DNA of 64,000 nt from Diphasiastrum complanatum (Eukaryota > Streptophyta > Lycopodiopsida > Lycopodiales > Lycopodiaceae), in NCBI GenBank assembly GCA_029204225.1, contig CM055094.1, forward strand, positions 28,692,107-28,756,106, in the 5' to 3' direction. Below are positions 54,255 through 64,000 of this stretch, one piece after another. Position numbers and translations under genes: made by a program. The notes beneath the pieces were generated by a model. That model was not told where the DNA came from. It did not search any database and saw only the letters and a list, made by a program, of their open reading frames with translations. Every line of letters starts with the position of its first letter. Within the stretch, counting starts at the first letter, position 1.

Positions 54255-54320
54255 TCCATTCTTTACATATATATATATATATGTATATAAAAATATATAC
54301 ATAAAATATATATAAATATA
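54255..54320. repeat. (TA)n-rich low-complexity stretch
   Basis: ACATATATATATATATATGT followed by further TATA/AAATATAT words. Confidence 0.8.
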
Positions 54321-54479
54321 TTCTAGAGAGAGAGCGTAATGGTGATGGTAACTCGGTCCACTACGTAGACCTATGTCAGGAGGGTTAACAACACCCATTA
54401 CACACACTCTTTGCATTTTCTTTTAATTTTTTTTATTTTGTGTTTTTTTTTTAAATGTAACTATCAATTCTTCCCGTAT

Positions 54480-54970
54480 TTAGTATCAATTGCTCCCCGC
54501 CGCTTCCCTCTCTCCTGTACCCTCCCCTATTTAGTAGCAATTGCTCCCCGTCGACTCTCTCCCGTACCCATTGCTTCTCGTTGGCTCTCTCCTCTCTCAC
54601 TATTGGCTGCCCACTGATCGTTGCCCTCTCTCTCTCTCTCTCTCTCTCGATTATCCTACTCGATATAGCTCCCGATGTACATCTCTCTCTCTCTCTCGGA
54701 TTATCCTGCTCTCTCCTCTCTCTCACACACATTATCCCTGCTCTCTCCTTTCTCTCACACACATTATCCCTGCTGTATTTAGCTCTCGCTCTCCTCTCTG
54801 GCAGATTATCGCTGCGCTTTCTCTCTCTCTCTCTCATTCAATTTCTGCCTTCTCTCTGGCAGATTATCCCTGCGCTTTCTCTCTCTCTCTCTCTCTCTCA
54901 TTCAATTTCTGCCTTGTCTCTGGCGGATTATCCCTGCGCTCGCTCGCTCGGTCTCTCTCTCTCTTTCTGC
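54480..54970. repeat. CT-rich minisatellites of three unit types
   Basis: 54480-54600: two to three ~57-bp units around CAATTGCTCCCCG. 54700-54775: three ~37-bp units CACACATTATCCCTGCTCTC. 54790-54950: three ~65-bp units, each with a CT run, CATTCAATTTCTGCCTT, then GGCAGATTATCCCTGCGC. Long SLSL/RERE frames here are by-products of the CT repeats. Confidence 0.8.
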
Positions 54971-55603
54971 CTTCTGCCTTGAAGGAGTCGATGGGCGATT
55001 TATTGGCAACAAGGCGATGTTTTTCTTGGCAATTCTAGAAAGAACAGTGCGTGAATAGCAATCTGGAGCAATCGCATGAATAGTAATCTGGAGAAATCTG
55101 CACTGCTCCCTCCATCTCCCTCCATAGGCGCATGAGTATATGTATGAAGAGCAATCTCCCTGCGGGTTTCCTCCAGCTGGTCTGCGCCTAATCAAGTGGG
55201 TCTCTCTCTCTCACTCTGTCTTTCTCTGTCACATACACACATCACAGAAGCGTTGTTGTTGTTGTTGGATACAAGCGTAGTGCCTCATACAACACCATAG
55301 CAACCTATAGATAGGAAGCATTGAGTGCAAGGCTTAGCAACACTCATTTGTGACTAATTTTTAGAAAACATAAGACAACAGCTAGGACTAAAAGATATTT
55401 GAGAAATCAGAAGACAGTATTTTCTAATTTAACATGAAAGAAGAAACATGTAGTTCAAGGATCAGAGGACAAAGAATCAGTGTACTGCGAGTTTAAGGCT
55501 GTTGAGCATGTCTGAGTTGGGAGGTTCAGATACATAGATTGTATAGATCTATGTGCGTAGCCACTCTTGCCATTCGGGGTTAATACCAAGTAGCATTTGC
55601 AAC

Positions 55604-56047
55604 CATCGGGTTCACACATTGCAAAGCACGATGTAAAGAATGCGGAGCATCTGCTGTCATTAGGAGCAGAGATTGCATAGCATCTGCTGTCATTCGGAGC
55701 AATGAAGCATTTTTTAGAGAGTCCAATAAGGGTTGAACTTAGAGTGCTTGCTATAAGCAAAGGTCACCAAACATGGCCATTAGTATAGATTGCAGTCTAG
55801 ACGAGAGTGTCTGTTTTGGAGTCTATGCTCTATTTGTTGTCTGGTGCTTCAAATGCATCAGATATGGCAAGCGATGTGTTGAGTAGCCAAACAGATTCTG
55901 CAGACACATCCCGTGTCAAAACGGGATGAAATTGTCGAGCACATGCAGCCATCGGGTTCACACATTGCAGAGCACGATGTAAAGAATGCGGAGCATCTGC
56001 AGTCGTTAGGAGCAGAGATTGCATAACATCTGCTGTCATTCGGAGCA
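55604..56047. repeat. pair of ~99-bp direct repeats
   Basis: 55604-55702 and 55949-56047 are nearly identical (both start CATCGGGTTCACACATTGCA and end CTGTCATTCGGAGCAA), 345 bp apart. Each contains an internal partial repeat of GCATCTGCWGTC.TTMGGAGCA. No coding function seen. Confidence 0.85.
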
Positions 56048-56314
56048 AAGATTGCAGAACCACAAACATTGCAAGAGAAATCAGAATCTCTTGAGAATAT
56101 TGGAGGCACCGATCAGAAATTAGACATATCCACAGGAGCAGCGGTGCAGCAGTTCTAACCCCCCCCCCCAAAGCTCGCGTGACATCACATGAACAAGTCA
56201 TGGCACATGGAATGTTGTTTATGGAAACACTAACCAAATTTCATGCCCTTCACACATTAGAACTTAGATGAACATTTTTCGGGCTTACCCACATTGGATC
56301 TCCGACATATCCAT

Positions 56315-57400
56315 AGTAATGCCGATAATTATTAGTATGATAAGACGAGAGGAAACAAACGTATGAGCGTCATGTAGTATTACTGTAAACGCCTATGATG
56401 TGATACATGATCCTATGATGTGACGTTATCAATGGAATTAACTCATGCAAACACTATAGTTATCAGTCATTCACATTGTTGTAACAACTATCTGGGTATC
56501 CGCGAAATCGGAGAGGAATGATGAATGAGCTAAGGCGCATGAAAGTTGAGGATCGCGAACCGTGGCATGTCATTCATTGCCAATTGCTCACTCACAACGC
56601 GATGTTGAGTGTTGCCGTCAACTCTGGAGTCTCCTTTTATTTCTGGTGGAGGGTGCCCTTTAGTTAAGCTGCTAACAAGTTTCTTCTTTTAGCTCTAGAG
56701 CCCATCCTTTACTTCTGTTCCGTGCACTCTCTTTCATGGTTTGTTTGGTTTTCAGATAAACCAAACACACTGCACTGAAATGCACAAGTTTTTTTTCTTA
56801 AAGAAAGTTATTGAAATCTACAACAACATCGCAATACCCATCCGTCCCATGCTCTTTCAACAACATCAACTATCTATAACACCCCCCCTCATTTCATTTG
56901 GGTTGTCAAATTTTCAAAAACTCTTGCATTCAAAATTCTCTACAAGGGAAGACTCTTTGTGACAACAATAAAATACTTCAGATGCTACACTTTGTCAATA
57001 AGATAGATCTATGGTTTGTCGGAATCCTCGATATCTGGACCAGATTGGTGAGAATGTGACTACGTAGGCAGTAATCCTCTAACTACGTAGGCAGTAATGC
57101 CAGTAATTATTAGTATGATAAGATGAGAGGAAACAAACGTATGAGCATCATGTAGTATTAAACGCCTGTGATGTGATACATGATCATGTGATGAAGTTAT
57201 CAACATAATTAACTCATTAAAAAACTATAGTATACAAGTGATTCAAAACAACTGATTTTCAGACCTGAATTACCGTATGGGCTTTGACTAACCATCAACT
57301 AATTTTCAAAAAATTGTCCCCACTCCCACTCCTCTAACTAGGTAGGCAGTAATGCCAATAATTATTAGTATGATAAGACGAGAGGAAACAAATTTATGAG
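56315..57400. repeat. three direct repeats upstream of the Helitron-copia chimera
   Basis: AATTATTAGTATGATAAGA and GAGAGGAAACAAA recur at about 56325, 57097 and 57358. The first two copies continue together for about 130 bp (ATGTAGTATTA, AACGCCTRTGATGTGATACA, ATTAACTCAT); the third stops at about 57400, where the chimeric ORF starts. GTAGGCAGTAAT(G) words precede the second and third copies (57067, 57090, 57341). Confidence 0.85.
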
Positions 57401-57845
57401 CTTCATCAGAAGAGAGACTCATATATTGGGTGTAGGATCAATTACGCGAGTTACATTGGATTCAATGTCCAATATTGATGTTATGGAGGGGGTAGACTCG
57501 ACGACAACAATTTTTGTAACACCCGAGCATGTGCGTAATCACCCATCATATAGGACTCCGGAAGTAGAATCCAGATCCGCTAGGAGTAGAAGGTTGAATC
57601 GTAGGTACCAAGCTAAGCGAAGACTTCGGACCTTGCATTTGTCTTCACAAAATCCCGTAGCCACAAAAGTCTTGCATTCTAGACGGGGTCTTTTTGAAGT
57701 AGCTAGATCACTTCAGACCCCAGCATGCCATGATCTTGGAGAGATGGAGTTTGTGTGCGGTCATTGTTTAGCCTTAAGATGGAAAGCAGAAAGGAATAGC
57801 TCTTTCTGTTGCATGAAAGGCAAGGTGCGTTTGCCTTTGATGTCT
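57396..57845 (+). pseudogene. Helitron Rep/helicase N-terminal zinc-finger fragment
   Basis: Open from 57396 and ending in HDLGEMEFVCGHCLALRWKA then ERNSSFCCMKGKVRLP, which fits the zinc-finger segment at the N-terminus of plant Helitron proteins (Helitron_like_N type: a C-x2-C pair, W/H-x-DER-like phrase, CC, GK-hydrophobic-LP). Before it lies a basic Arg-rich stretch (SRSARSRRLNRRYQAKRRLR), also usual there. No Rep HUH motif or helicase follows: at about 57840 the frame passes without a stop into copia integrase and ends at 57905. In Helitrons this finger precedes the Rep endonuclease that nicks DNA for rolling-circle transposition. The assignment rests on motif memory, not on a database search. 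Confidence 0.65.
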
Positions 57846-60037
57846 CCAAGAGTACTGTGGGCTGAAGCAGTAGCTACAGTTGCTTACATTCAAAACAGGA
57901 CATGAAAGTCTGGTGTTCCTCACACGACACCGCACAAATTATGTGGGGTAGAAAACCCAATCTGATTCACATTAAAATCTTTAGATGTGCAGCTTATGCA
58001 CATATTCTTGATAAGCTACGAAAGAAGCTTGATGAGAAAGCTGAACAAGGATATCTTGTAGGATATGACAATAATTCGTCATACTACAGAGTCTACATGC
58101 TAGAGACAAACACTGTGAAAACAATAAGGGATGTCAAGTTTGATGAGAGCAGAACGATGGCCAACAATGATCCTGTCAACTATGAAGTTCTTGAAAGACA
58201 GTACTATGATCTTTCAACTGTGACAGAGGGAGCAGAGGACGAACACAAACACGAAGATTTTCGAAACACGAAGACGAAGAAAATTTTGAGAGGCAGCCTA
58301 TTGCTACAGTACTTGTAAACCAAAATGGTTCCGGACCTAGCAGAGCAGACAAAGACAAAGGCACTGCAGTTCCAAGAGGATCTCCTAGAAGGTCGACAAG
58401 ACAACGAAAAGTGCCAGCAAGATATGTGCCAGGTAGCTCAGCTTCCACATCAAAAAAAATTTGTGGATTCAGTGGCTAACCACAGACATTCAAGGAAGCA
58501 GTTGAATGTCCAGAGAAGGACAAATGGATCCAAGCCATGAATGAGGAGATGGAATCCATGAGGAAGAACCAGATATGGACGTTGCAGCCATTACCAAAGT
58601 GAAAGACTGTTAAATGCAAATGGGTATACAAGCTAAAGTATGGACCAGATGGAGATGTCTCAAAGTATAAGGCAAGACTTGTAGCGAAGGGATTCTCTCA
58701 GAGATATGGTATTGATTATTTTGAGACCTTCTCTCCTATCATGAAACATTCGTCCCTACGTTTACTATTTGCATATGCAGTTGCTTATCATCTCAGGATT
58801 CACATTATGGACGAGAAGACAGCCTTCTTGCATGGTGAGCTGGATGAAGAGGTCTACATGGATCAACCCCCAAGATATGTCTCGAATTCACTTCCTACTT
58901 ATGCATGCAGAATGCGTAGGAGTATCTACGGTCTGAAGCAGTCAGCTCGACAATGGTACAAGAAGAAAGATCAAGCCCTGAAATCCTTAGGATTCAAGCC
59001 ACTAATGGCTGATTCCAATGTGTATGTAAGGATTACAGATGGGAAGATCATCATTGTGGCTGTGTATGTGGATGACACTTTGATACTCTGCAAGAGTGAG
59101 AAACTTATTGCTGAAGTCAAGAATGATATCTCGAAACATTTCAAGATTGTAGATCTAGGAGAAGCCAGGTGCTACCTTGGCTTACAGATTGATAGAGACT
59201 ATGAGGGAGATAAATTGTACCTTCATCAGTTCAGATATACCCAGAAAATCCTAGAAGATTTCGGGATGCTGAATTGCAAAGGAGCGTATACTCCAATGCT
59301 TGCAGGAACATCAAACGAAAATTGTTCGAGGACTGAAGAAGAAAGGAAATTGATGCAGCTTACCATATAGGAAGCTGATTGGATCGTTGATATACCTTGC
59401 AGATAACACACGTCCTAACATCGCTTATGCAGTGTTCAGGATGAGCCAATTCTACACAAATCCAGGCTCGACATATTGGAAGATTGCAAAACAAATTTTG
59501 CAATATCTTCAATTAACAAAAGATTTTGGTTTCTGTTATTGTCATGATGTAGAGTTCCAGATGCTTTTCTACAGTGATGCTAGCTGGGCACCTCAAGGAC
59601 GACTGCAAAAGTGTCTCAGGAGGATGCACCATTGCATCAAGAGCAGCAATTCTCTGGGTCAGCAAGAAGCAGACCACTGTAGCTCAATCATCCTACGAAC
59701 CAGAGTACGTTGCAGCAGCAAAGATGGCCAATGAAATAATTTGGCTCAAATAGTTCCTTGACGAACTGGGCAAAACAAGAAATGAACCTCTGATTTTGCA
59801 GATGGACAACACATCTGCAATTCACCTGACAAAAGACCCTGTGTTTCACTCAAGGACGAAACACATTGCAATTAAGTACCACTTGATAAGGGATCTAATC
59901 GGAAAGAAAATGCTACAAACTCATTGGAACGAAAGACATGGTTGCTGACATTTTCACAAAGGCCTTAGACAAAGATCTGTTCGAGAAACAGAGGAGCAGT
60001 CTTGGAGTCATCAAGCTATCATGCTTTGAGAGGGAGC
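57846..60037 (+). pseudogene. copia integrase (C-terminal part), RT and RNase H, 5' truncated
   Basis: Same family as element B. Integrase resumes at SPRVLWAEAVATVAYIQNRT (a TGA at 57903 replaces the next codon), then GRKPNLIHIKIF and GYLVGYDNNSSYYRVYM to 58318. RT spans about 58490-59370 with KARLVAKGFSQRYGIDY, SIYGLKQSARQWY and the catalytic VAVYVDDTLIL near 59064. RNase H spans 59390-60030 with FYSDASWAPQGRL and MDNTSAIHLTKDPVFHSRTK. Frame breaks are few (near 58320, 58600, 59370, 59600 and 59920). Gag, protease and the integrase core are absent, replaced by the Helitron segment. The purine tract GAGAGGGAGC (60028-60037) precedes the LTR. Confidence 0.88.
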
Positions 60038-60784
60038 TGAAGAAACAAAATGTTTCTATTGCCAAAGCTTTACTAGCTTTCAATCCTAAATTTTTGACAA
60101 AAGATGACACGACACGACACAAAATTAGTCGTGCTCCTCAAAGGATCAAGAAGATTAGCCAAGTACCATGGGGTACAAGTATTTGATCATATATCATGAC
60201 ATTAGCAGAAGTACTCTAGATCGTGGCTAATCTGCCACTCTTGTAATTTGTGATTAGTTGCAGATGTTTAATCTTTCTAATCTGGAAGTTACACGACGCG
60301 ACACGAAAAAGTTCACGAACTATATACTTTCTGTTTGATGCATAATATCGTAAGTAAGAAGATAGAAGACAAAAATACACAAAATACATGTCTGCCAGTG
60401 AGCGAGACAATTTTGTAGAGGATCTGTAGATCCTGAAGTCTCCTAGTAAGCGAGACACAAATCGTGGGAGAACTGTATTTCTCTCACGCCAATGCACTGC
60501 GTGGATCTATCATGCAGTGCTTGAAAAATCAGAAAATCAATAGATAATATTGTAGCTGTTATGCACATATTATTTAGTATGATTGTATGATCTCGAATAA
60601 ATTTTAGTCTGATATTATTCGTGTATCTGATTCACTTGTTTATTCAATTTCGCACATTGCTTTGATTTAGTTAAATGCTATATTAATCTGTCAATGTAGA
60701 TCAGCAGTGTCTGTCTACACTCTAAAAGATTGTAGGAATGATATAGCTGGCAGTGACCAGCAATCATATCTGAATTCCTGACAA
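60038..60784 (+). repeat. 3' LTR of the truncated copia element
   Basis: Starts TGAAGAAACAAAATGTTTCT like the LTR of element B and follows it through GATTGTAGGA.YGAT.TAGCTGGCA until about 60778. The last ~200 bp of the element B LTR are not found here, so the end is uncertain or truncated. Confidence 0.7.
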
Positions 60785-61060
60785 ACATGAATGTTTACGC
60801 TTCGTGTTTCGCTTCGTTTCGCTTGGCTATAAGCGTAAATCAATTTTAGAACTCACTTAAGTTTTGTTTTGTTTTGTTTTGTTTCGTTTCGTCTCCTCTC
60901 ATCATAGAGCATGATTGATCTTTTCGTGAATGCTTTCGCTTCGTTTCGTTTGTTTCACGATCTCTATGCTTCCAGCATGAATCAATGTCAGAGCTCGTTT
61001 AAGTTTCGCTTCGCTTTGTTTCGTCTAGATTTTGTCTCATTTCATTTTGTTGTGTTACAG
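60785..61060. repeat. TTTCG-rich imperfect tandem duplication
   Basis: Two units of about 125 bp, each running CATGAWTG...CGCTTCGTTTCG...ATCAAT...AGARCTC..TTAAGTTT, with runs of TTTTG/TTTCG pentamers between. Confidence 0.6.
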
Positions 61061-61199
61061 AGCCAAAGTTTGATCCAACACGAATTATTTTCGAACAAAA
61101 ATAATTTTAGTTTTGTGAATCGTTCGAGACCTTTTTATTAATTTGTCACCATAGTTTTAGCTGGAATTTGCATTTTCTGAGTACACATTTTTCGCATCA

Positions 61200-61309
<110 letters not shown>

Positions 61310-61465
61310 TTGCTTTAAATTTGCAATTTTTTTTTTCCATTCTATCCTACGCCCTATTGCAAATCCTATTTCGTTGTGAATATTTGTATATTGATCTATT
61401 TGGCGTGATCCAACATCCTATAACTATCTATCAATGGGAGGGTCAAGCATGGGAAGCGACTGGAG

Positions 61466-62116
61466 TGTGAAAAAAGTGGATCTTGAATGGATCCAAACTC
61501 CCAAAATACTTGGCTAAGATCTTTGCACAACAAGCTACAAAAGCTAGAAATGGCAAAGCATCCTAATGCTACCTTTGATACACATGAACTTGACAAAACA
61601 TTCAAGAGACCAAAGAAACTAATAAAAGGTACTGATGGCAGCCAAGAACAACAGCATACCAGCCCTACAACAACAACCTACCACTTTTGGAAACCTCTTA
61701 AGGTCATACACAAAAGCTTGAAGGCAATACACAAAGCAATGCTCTCAATGGAGGAAGAAACTGTGACAATGATCTATTGATCTCTCTCAACAATACAATA
61801 AGTTTCTCCAACCTGTTCTCCACAAATTTCAGCCTAATATAGGTGAGAGAGATGACGCTCTCTCCTCTCTCTAGAAGTTAGGACCCAATTTTAGGGCACC
61901 AGTAGCCTAAAATAGCCAATTTTGGCCTATATGTCCAACATGATTTTGGTGTCATTTCAAAGGTCCTGAAGTTTGAGACTTCTTCAATATGAAATCTTTA
62001 CTAAAATAAAAGTATCTAGGCCTCTTTCACACGTGTGAAAGGTTAGATCCAAAACTATGTACAAAAATTGCCAATTTAGGCCTCAAACTAGCTAGGAAAT
62101 GTTGACAATTTTCACA
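61466..62116 (-). repeat. 3' LTR of an element E-type copia, inverted relative to 44890-45487
   Basis: About 651 bp, reverse complement of the element E LTR, with TGTGAAAATTG at 62116 and ...TTTTTTCACA at 61466. To its right the minus strand reads GTTGAAGAGGGAG directly before the LTR start, a polypurine tract, so it is a 3' LTR whose internal region is gone apart from about 35 bp. It contains the 18-bp perfect palindrome CTTTCACACGTGTGAAAG (62024-62041). Confidence 0.85.
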
Positions 62117-62153
62117 CTCCCTCTTCAACTTAACTTGCTAGTTTTACAACACT

Positions 62154-64000
62154 ATGCTCCAACCTAAGAATGATTTCCATCATGATAATAGATCTCTTCT
62201 CAAGTTTTCTAATATGTACAATATGAAGTACAATAACACTACAAAATTTGAAGCCTATAATGAACTTAGGCAGGAATTCAATGATGTTTTTTTAGACCTT
62301 CCTGTAGGTTTACCACCAGAAAGGACAGTTGATCATAAAATTGACCTAATACCTGGAGCAATTCCAATTGCACAGCTTCCTTATAGGATGAGTGCATCGG
62401 AAGAGGCTGAGGTAAATAGGCAATTACATGATTACCTGAAAAAGGGGTGGGTACAACCTAGTAAGTCTCCTTGGGCATCACCAGTGGTTCTGGTGGCCAA
62501 GAAGGATGGGACTATAAGGTTTTGCGTCGACTATAAGAAATTGAACAAGGTAACCGTTAAGAATAGATATCCACTGCCGCGGATGGCTGATCTAATAGAC
62601 TATCTTGGTGGTGCTGGGTACTTTACCACGATAGATTTAAGATCGGGCTACCATCAGATACGCATTAAGGCATAAGATATACCAAAAACCGGTTTCGAAC
62701 TCGCTTTGGTCACTACGAATTTTTGGTGTTGCCTTTTGGTTTGACCAATGCACCCGCAACTTTCCAACAAATGATGAACGATTTGTTCAGGCCATATTTG
62801 GGAAGATTCGTAGTGGTATTCTTAGATGATATCCTAGTGTTCAGTAAGACTTTGGCGGAACATAAAGAGCATCTTAGGATTGTCTTGGACATGCTAAGAA
62901 GGGAAAAGCTCTTTGCCAAGGAATCTAAGTGTGATTTTTTTGCTAAGGAATTGTCCTACTTGGGGCATAAGATTTTCGAACGGGGGGTGGAGATTGAGGC
63001 TGATCGTATCCAGAGGGTTATTGATTGGCCTATTCTCACCACAGTTCGGGAAATCAAGTCTTTTTTGGGGTTTGTGGGATTTTTTCGTTGGCATATTCCC
63101 CAATTTGTTCGATTGGCATTTCCCCTTACCCAGGCCTTGAAAGGCTATAAGAAGCTAAGTCGAAGGGCTAAGAGTCCACTAGTGGTGTGGACGGAGGATA
63201 TGAATAATTGTTTTGAGTTGCTTAAGAAAAGTGTCACTTCGGCACCAATACTAATCATTGGCGATCCTAATAAGACTTTTGTGGTTAGGACCAATGCCAG
63301 TGATTATGCTATTGGAGCTGTTTTGATGCAGGATGGACATCCTGTGGCTTATGAAAGCAAGAAACTCAATCCTACTCAGTCTAGGTATTGTACCTATGAG
63401 AAGGAACTGTTTGCAATTGTTCATTCCTTGAAAATTTGGCGACATTATTTGTATGGAGCCAGATTTGAAGTTTTGACGGATCATCAGACTCTTCGATATT
63501 TCTGTGATGCTACAGATTTAAAGGGGAGGCAAGCTAGATGGGCTGAGATGATGCAATTATTTGACTTTATACGTTATTGTAAAGGAAGTCAAAATACTCT
63601 AGCGGATGCTTTGAGTCGGTTACCGGTTATTAATCAATTGTGCTTTACTGTTATAGAACCGGAGTTGTTTCAGTCTCTTCAAGGACTATATGAGTCCGAT
63701 CCTTTTTTTGGAAAGTATTCGCAACAAGTACTTTCGGGGGTTGATTCAGGGTTGCAAGATTTCTCGAATCAGGGAAAGACTGAACCGAATTTCCTAATTC
63801 GAAACAGGATTTTGTTTCGTAAAGGAAAGGTGTGTGTACCGGAGAATGACACTGTAAGGTTCCAAATCTTGCATGAGTGTCATGATAGTCCATGCGCAGG
63901 ACATCCGGGTATACAAAGAACACTTGACTTAGTTCGAAGGCAATTTTGGTGGCCTAAGATGAAAAGTCAGGTAGAGGCCTATGTACTTAAATGTACTCAG
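62154..64000 (+). pseudogene. Ty3/gypsy RT-RNase H-integrase, two lesions, open at window edge
   Basis: First frame 62154-62675: [54 protein letters not shown] and [14 protein letters not shown], the N-terminal half of gypsy RT. It ends at TAA 62673-62675, where relatives have an acidic codon. About 17 bases later one base is missing. From 62693 a second frame is open for 436 codons to the window edge: FLVLPFGLTNAPATFQQMMN, the catalytic VVFLDDILVFSKT, RNase H with YEKELFAIVHSLK and LTDHQTLRYF, then the integrase zinc module starting HECHDSPCAGHPGIQRTLDL. The first RNase H aspartate (TDAS in relatives) is Asn here (TNASDYAIGAV). Two lesions inside 20 bp and otherwise clean frames suggest recent inactivation. 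Confidence 0.9.

Overview
The window is nuclear DNA of a land plant. It carries two spliced protein-coding genes with GT-AG introns, set in about 50 kb of nested, mostly decayed retrotransposons, long GA/CT microsatellites and short tandem repeats. The plant-type PP2C phosphatase, Tnt1-like Ty1/copia elements primed by initiator tRNA-Met (TGGTATCAGAGC sites) and a Ty3/gypsy chromovirus fit any large plant genome. The repeat style (kb-scale introns, very long GA tracts, a LINE reverse transcriptase of this type) makes me lean towards a fern or other non-seed plant, but this is a weak inference. No rRNA, tRNA or CRISPR is supported.

Layout. 1-3707: minus-strand copia element A; its gag-protease-integrase frame is unbroken to the window edge, with PBS and 5' LTR. 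3708-17000: older repeat sequence, including a degraded coiled-coil ORF and a possible LTR, that has received copia element B (5691-10727, minus, decayed, part of RNase H and U3 deleted) and copia element C (11114-16897, plus, perfect 5-bp target duplication, integrase-RT core inverted, 98-bp palindrome in one LTR). 17480-18486: gypsy zinc-knuckle/protease relic. 18492-25439: copia fragments, an ORF-poor AT-rich stretch, a tandem hairpin array, a GA microsatellite and an LTR. 26190-27830: gypsy integrase, chromodomain and 3' LTR.

29661-37975: an eight-exon PP2C-type protein phosphatase (283 aa predicted, all metal-site motifs present). Its introns hold a duplicated ~200-bp repeat, a dead LINE reverse transcriptase and a CT microsatellite. 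38-50 kb: intergenic, with long CT tracts, a ~160-bp tandem satellite and a copia element E whose gag runs into an unrelated ORF. 50091-52253: a six-exon RING-H2 protein (238 aa predicted), probably an E3 ubiquitin ligase.

53-64 kb: a gypsy RT relic, minisatellites, direct repeats, then a chimeric ORF joining a Helitron N-terminal zinc-finger segment to copia integrase (57396-57905), followed by the rest of that copia element and its LTR. An LTR related to element E lies inverted at 61466-62116. A gypsy RT-RNase H-integrase gene with two close lesions runs off the right edge.

The two host genes do not form a functional unit. I found no convincing new biochemical system. The most unusual items are the Helitron-copia chimera, the inverted-core copia element with an intact target duplication, the palindrome seeded at a CACACGTGTG site, and the recurrence of that palindrome across several copia lineages.
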